64,000 bases of DNA, from NCBI GenBank assembly GCA_018401955.1, contig JAGYJT010000010.1:25609-89608 (forward strand), given 5' to 3'. The notes below the pieces were generated by a model that ran no database searches, had not been told where the DNA came from, and saw nothing but the letters and a program-made list of their open reading frames with translations. The first letter of the stretch is position 1; each line of letters starts with the position of its first letter. The stretch is from Chitinophagales bacterium (lineage in GTDB: Bacteria > Bacteroidota > Bacteroidia > Chitinophagales > CAIOSU01). A program made the position numbers and the translations under genes. Positions 61,083-64,000 of the stretch are shown here, piece after piece.

Positions 61083-62765
61083 ATGGAAACCACAGAGAAA
61101 AAAGTAAAACTACCCATCATATTTGCCGTTGACGATGACCAAGCCGTGCTGAAGGCAATTGTGCGCGATATAAGGGGTAAGTACCGTAAGGAGTATAAGA
61201 TAATGAGTACCGACTCGCCGCAAGAGGCATTGGACTCGCTTACGGAATTGAAAAACAAAAATGAAACGGTGGCCATGTTTCTAAGCGACCAGCGTATGCC
61301 CGATATGTTGGGTGTTGAGTTTCTGGAGAAAGCCAAGAAAACGTTCCCAGATGCCAAGCGCGTGCTATTGACTGCCTATTCTGATATTGATGCGGCCATT
61401 AAGGCCATTAACGATGTGCAGCTAGACTATTACCTTACCAAACCGTGGGACCCACCCGAGGAAAAGCTTTTCCCGGTGCTGGATGACCTGTTGGATAGCT
61501 GGCAAGGTACCTACAGGCCCGATTTTGATGGCGTTAAGCTCATTGGTTACCAATACTCGCCAAAGTCGCATAGCATTAAAGATTTCTTAAGTGCCAACCT
61601 CATCCCTTACCAATGGATGGACATAGAAACCAACGAGGATGCGCAGGAAATTTTGGAGCGTAACGGGTTGGAGTGGAAACAACTGCCAGTAGTTGTGTAC
61701 GAAGATGGCAAGGTAGAGGCAAACCCTGCACTTACACAAATAGCGAGTAGTATTGGTATGCAGCCACATGCCAAACAAGATTTGTACGATGTAGTCATTA
61801 TAGGTGCTGGCCCATCAGGGTTGGGTGCAGCGGTGTATGGCGCCAGTGAGGGCCTTAAAACGGCTTTGATTGAAAAACGGGCACCGGGCGGACAAGCGGG
61901 TACCAGCTCGCGCATTGAGAATTATCTGGGTTTCCCGAATGGTTTAAGCGGTGCCGATTTGGCTCGAAGGGCTATTACACAAGCCACTCGCTTCGGCGCT
62001 GAATTGCTATCTCCGCAAGAGGTGGTTGATATTGTACCCGACCCAAACTATAAACGCCTTAAACTAGCCGATGGCTCAGAAATTGTAACCAAGGCTATAG
62101 TAATTACTACAGGCGTTGATTATCGTTATCACCCTGCCAAAGGAGCAAACGAATTGGCTGGCATGGGCGTATACTACGGTGCCGCAATGACTGAGGCCAC
62201 TGCATGCAAAGATAAAACCATTGTAGTAGTAGGTGGCGGCAACTCTGCTGGGCAGGGTGCTATGTACTTATCGCAGTTTGCCAAAAAGGTAGTTATCCTT
62301 ATCCGGCAAAAAGACCTTACGGCCACTATGTCATCTTATCTAATTGACCAGATAGCAGGAACGCCCAATATTGAAGTATGGGGCAGAAAAGATGTACTAG
62401 AAGTTAAAGGTGATGGCAAATTGGAGCAGCTGTTGATTAAGTGCCTAGATACGGATACCGAAGAACTGCTGGATGCAGGTGCCATGTTCGTGTTTATCGG
62501 TGCCAAACCTTATACCGATTGGTTGGGTAACAATATCCTTAAAGACGATAAGGGCTTTGTAATTACGGGTAGGGATTTACTTAGGGATGAAGCCTTTAAA
62601 AAGGTTTGGAAGCTAGACCGTGAACCAACCATGCTAGAAACCTGCGTGCCGGGCATATTTGCCGCTGGCGATGTGCGCTCGGGCGCCATGAACCGGGTGG
62701 CCTCTGCCGTAGGCGAGGGTGCTATGGCCATTAAGTTTGTACACGAGTACTTGGCAGAGAACTAG
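61083..62765 (+). CDS. Receiver / glutaredoxin-like / thioredoxin-reductase-like fusion protein
   Basis: 560 residues in three modules. (1) Receiver domain, residues about 10-130, with Asp17-18, phospho-acceptor Asp69 (FLSDQRMPDM) and Lys120 (YYLTKPWDP). (2) A glutaredoxin/thioredoxin-like fold, about 150-228 (GVKLIGYQYSPKSHSIKDFL, PYQWMDIE, LPVVVYEDG), where the usual CPxC is SPKS. (3) A thioredoxin-reductase-like FAD/NAD(P) enzyme: GAGPSG at 241-246, NAD motif VVVGGGNSAGQGAMY at 381-395, and PGIFAAGDVRSGAMNRVASAVGEGAMA near the end. The CxxC of TrxB is missing where it should be (YYGAAMTEA). It may thus signal through FAD rather than reduce thioredoxin. Such fusions are known in databases as fused response regulator/thioredoxin reductases. 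Confidence 0.9.
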   Translation: METTEKKVKLPIIFAVDDDQAVLKAIVRDIRGKYRKEYKIMSTDSPQEALDSLTELKNKNETVAMFLSDQRMPDMLGVEFLEKAKKTFPDAKRVLLTAYSDIDAAIKAINDVQLDYYLTKPWDPPEEKLFPVLDDLLDSWQGTYRPDFDGVKLIGYQYSPKSHSIKDFLSANLIPYQWMDIETNEDAQEILERNGLEWKQLPVVVYEDGKVEANPALTQIASSIGMQPHAKQDLYDVVIIGAGPSGLGAAVYGASEGLKTALIEKRAPGGQAGTSSRIENYLGFPNGLSGADLARRAITQATRFGAELLSPQEVVDIVPDPNYKRLKLADGSEIVTKAIVITTGVDYRYHPAKGANELAGMGVYYGAAMTEATACKDKTIVVVGGGNSAGQGAMYLSQFAKKVVILIRQKDLTATMSSYLIDQIAGTPNIEVWGRKDVLEVKGDGKLEQLLIKCLDTDTEELLDAGAMFVFIGAKPYTDWLGNNILKDDKGFVITGRDLLRDEAFKKVWKLDREPTMLETCVPGIFAAGDVRSGAMNRVASAVGEGAMAIKFVHEYLAEN

Positions 62766-62839
62766 TAATCTTCTTTTTTAAGCATCGAAAACATCACATT
62801 CGTACCTTTTTACTACTTTTGGGTAAAATAAAAAAAGGC

Positions 62840-63577
62840 ATGAGATACTTATTGGTTTTGTTTTTTACCTGCTTTGTTGTTTCTGTAATGGGTCAAAACG
62901 GGGCCGTGCTGCTTCAGGTACAACCATCTAACGCCATTGTAAGGCTTAACGGTAAAGAATACAAAAACCTTACTAGGGTAGAAGTTCCCGCGGGTGTTTA
63001 CTTTGTTGAATCATGGGCACCCGGAAGGGAATACCTTAAAGACAGCTTAGAGGTTTTTGCTGATGCTTTTGTAAAGTACGATACAATCCTCAAAGTTTCA
63101 CCCGCATTTAAAGTTTACTCACAAGAGTTTAGCGAGTACAGTAAGATTAAGACCGGCAATGGCATCTTGAAAGGCAGCATTGTAGTTTTTAATGCTGCTA
63201 TAACGGCTATTGTAATGGGCTATATGCCCGGCGATGTAAAAGACCATCGAAATGCTGCAAACATAGCACTTGCAAGCTACAATAGTACCACTGGCGCTGC
63301 TGGTTTGGCGCAGTTTAAAGAAGAGTATGAGCGAGAGCAACAGTTATATGAAGAGGGGAAAGCAAAGCGCAAAAAGTATCTAGTTATTGCATTGCCTTCA
63401 ATTGCAGCTATGTATGGTGTATCGGTTTTTGCGTGGACTCGTATAAGAAAAGCGCCACCCAAACCAGTGTTAGATGCACCAAATCCATTTACAACCATGG
63501 ATTTGAGACTAGTGCCTGAGTTTGGAGAAGGGTACACCCCTACGGGGATGGGCTTTAGATTTTCGATGAAATTTTAA
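62840..63577 (+). CDS. Secreted PEGA-like protein of unknown function
   Basis: The ATG at 62840 (MRYLLVLFFTCFVVSVMGQ) gives a clean signal peptide; the frame opens at 62819. About 245 residues. The N-terminal mature part (LLQVQPSNAIVRLNGKEYKNLTRVEVPAGVYFVESWAPG) looks like a PEGA carbohydrate/surface module. A central and a C-terminal hydrophobic stretch follow (about 117-137 and 190-210), and the end is FRFSMKF. Function unknown. The next gene follows by ten bases. Confidence 0.65.
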   Translation: MRYLLVLFFTCFVVSVMGQNGAVLLQVQPSNAIVRLNGKEYKNLTRVEVPAGVYFVESWAPGREYLKDSLEVFADAFVKYDTILKVSPAFKVYSQEFSEYSKIKTGNGILKGSIVVFNAAITAIVMGYMPGDVKDHRNAANIALASYNSTTGAAGLAQFKEEYEREQQLYEEGKAKRKKYLVIALPSIAAMYGVSVFAWTRIRKAPPKPVLDAPNPFTTMDLRLVPEFGEGYTPTGMGFRFSMKF

Positions 63578-63587
63578 AGCACAGGCC

Positions 63588-63998
63588 ATGAAAGTAATTG
63601 CAACTATATTATTTATAATGGTTTTGATGGTTGGGTGCGTAAAACCCCCTGACACATTGGAGCAAAGTTTTTGGGACCCAGAGACCGAGGTAAATGGCTT
63701 GGGCCAAGTGCTTGGTAGTAGTTTTGTTTTGAACAACGAAAATGAGCGGGTATATACCGTTCGATTCAAGGTGTTTTATGACAGGGTTCCATTGGAAAGG
63801 GATGATGCCATACTATCTGTTGCAATTTATAACAACGGTGTAAATATACCCATGCAATTTAATGCGGCCAACAGAGCCGAGTATTCAGCAATGTTTTTTG
63901 CCCCTCCAAACCGCACTACTTGCCTAACTTTTGGGTTTGTAACCAGCACAGGGGGATTTACCCGCCAGTTTGATTTGTTTTGTGTAGATGTGCCGTAA
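63588..63998 (+). CDS. Small lipoprotein of unknown function
   Basis: 136 residues with a lipoprotein signal (VIATILFIMVLMVGC, Cys17). The mature part has SFWDPETEVNGLGQVLGSSFVLNNENERVYTVRFKVFYDRVPLERDDAILSVAIYNNGVNIPMQF and a C-terminal pair of cysteines (TTCLTFGF, DLFCVDVP), a compact beta-sandwich by appearance. It follows the PEGA-like gene by ten bases and ends two bases before the window edge. No family recognised. Confidence 0.6.
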   Translation: MKVIATILFIMVLMVGCVKPPDTLEQSFWDPETEVNGLGQVLGSSFVLNNENERVYTVRFKVFYDRVPLERDDAILSVAIYNNGVNIPMQFNAANRAEYSAMFFAPPNRTTCLTFGFVTSTGGFTRQFDLFCVDVP

Positions 63999-64000
63999 CA

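Noticed and set aside
1..64000. CRISPR array, tRNA or rRNA genes
   Set aside because: I looked for regularly spaced direct repeats and for tRNA-like cloverleaf sequence and saw none. The heptamer tandems have no spacers and are not CRISPR.

Overview
The window is chromosomal DNA of a member of the Bacteroidota. Several signs agree: many secreted proteins end in a type IX secretion (T9SS) sorting domain, promoters carry the phylum's TTTG / TAnnTTTG elements, ribosomal protein L31 is of type B, and there is an IPExxxVDY-family gene directly upstream of pyruvate kinase. Shine-Dalgarno sequences are mostly absent. The exact order or genus cannot be read from the sequence. No rRNA, tRNA, CRISPR array, phage or replication origin was seen.

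Layout. 1-6.5 kb: a marR-tolC-MFP-RND tripartite efflux operon on the minus strand. 6.6-12.6 kb: secreted T9SS cargo (a lysyl-oxidase-like protein, a beta-propeller protein, a cysteine-motif/PKD protein), a lipoprotein, a TPR protein and a 51-residue DUF5989 membrane protein. 12.6-16.4 kb: YqeY, CvpA and a TrpG/PabA amidotransferase, then an IS110-family element lodged at the 3' end of a lipoprotein gene. 16.7-23.2 kb: a Rieske oxygenase overlapping a carotenoid-desaturase-like FAD enzyme, fabF-acpP, and IPExxxVDY-pyk. 23.5-34.8 kb: rlmN, a frameshifted YD-repeat-like gene, two ABC exporters, rbfA, a LolC/E-type permease, a CheY-like regulator, a protein made of twelve 25-residue repeats, a methyltransferase and truA. 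34.9-40.5 kb: a YtxH / holin-X / small-protein trio, a large leucine-rich T9SS protein and a 5'-truncated surface-protein remnant. 40.5-53.1 kb: mostly housekeeping genes (hydrolase, RsmB-like, methylmalonyl-CoA mutase small subunit, 7TM kinase, L31, PepP, SDR/DoxX, PPK2, inositol monophosphatase, CsaA-like).

53.1-56.3 kb is a gene graveyard. It holds a decayed DUF2075 (Schlafen-type) helicase tail, a decayed DUF2279 gene and a ParE-like toxin with a wrecked C-terminus next to an intact antitoxin. 56.4-64 kb holds an amino-acid permease, an intact VapBC pair, and a signalling/redox cluster: a small conserved protein, a cyclic-nucleotide-domain histidine kinase, and a receiver / glutaredoxin-like / thioredoxin-reductase-like fusion lacking the redox cysteine pair.

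Intergenic DNA carries several dispersed repeat families: heptamer tandems (TTGnnnC), a two-hairpin element with differing but paired stems, GTAC-rich and CCATGG-rich palindromes, and a MITE-like inverted repeat. The best candidates for something undescribed are the twelve-repeat protein, the receiver-glutaredoxin-reductase fusion with its kinase, and the heptamer and two-hairpin repeat families.
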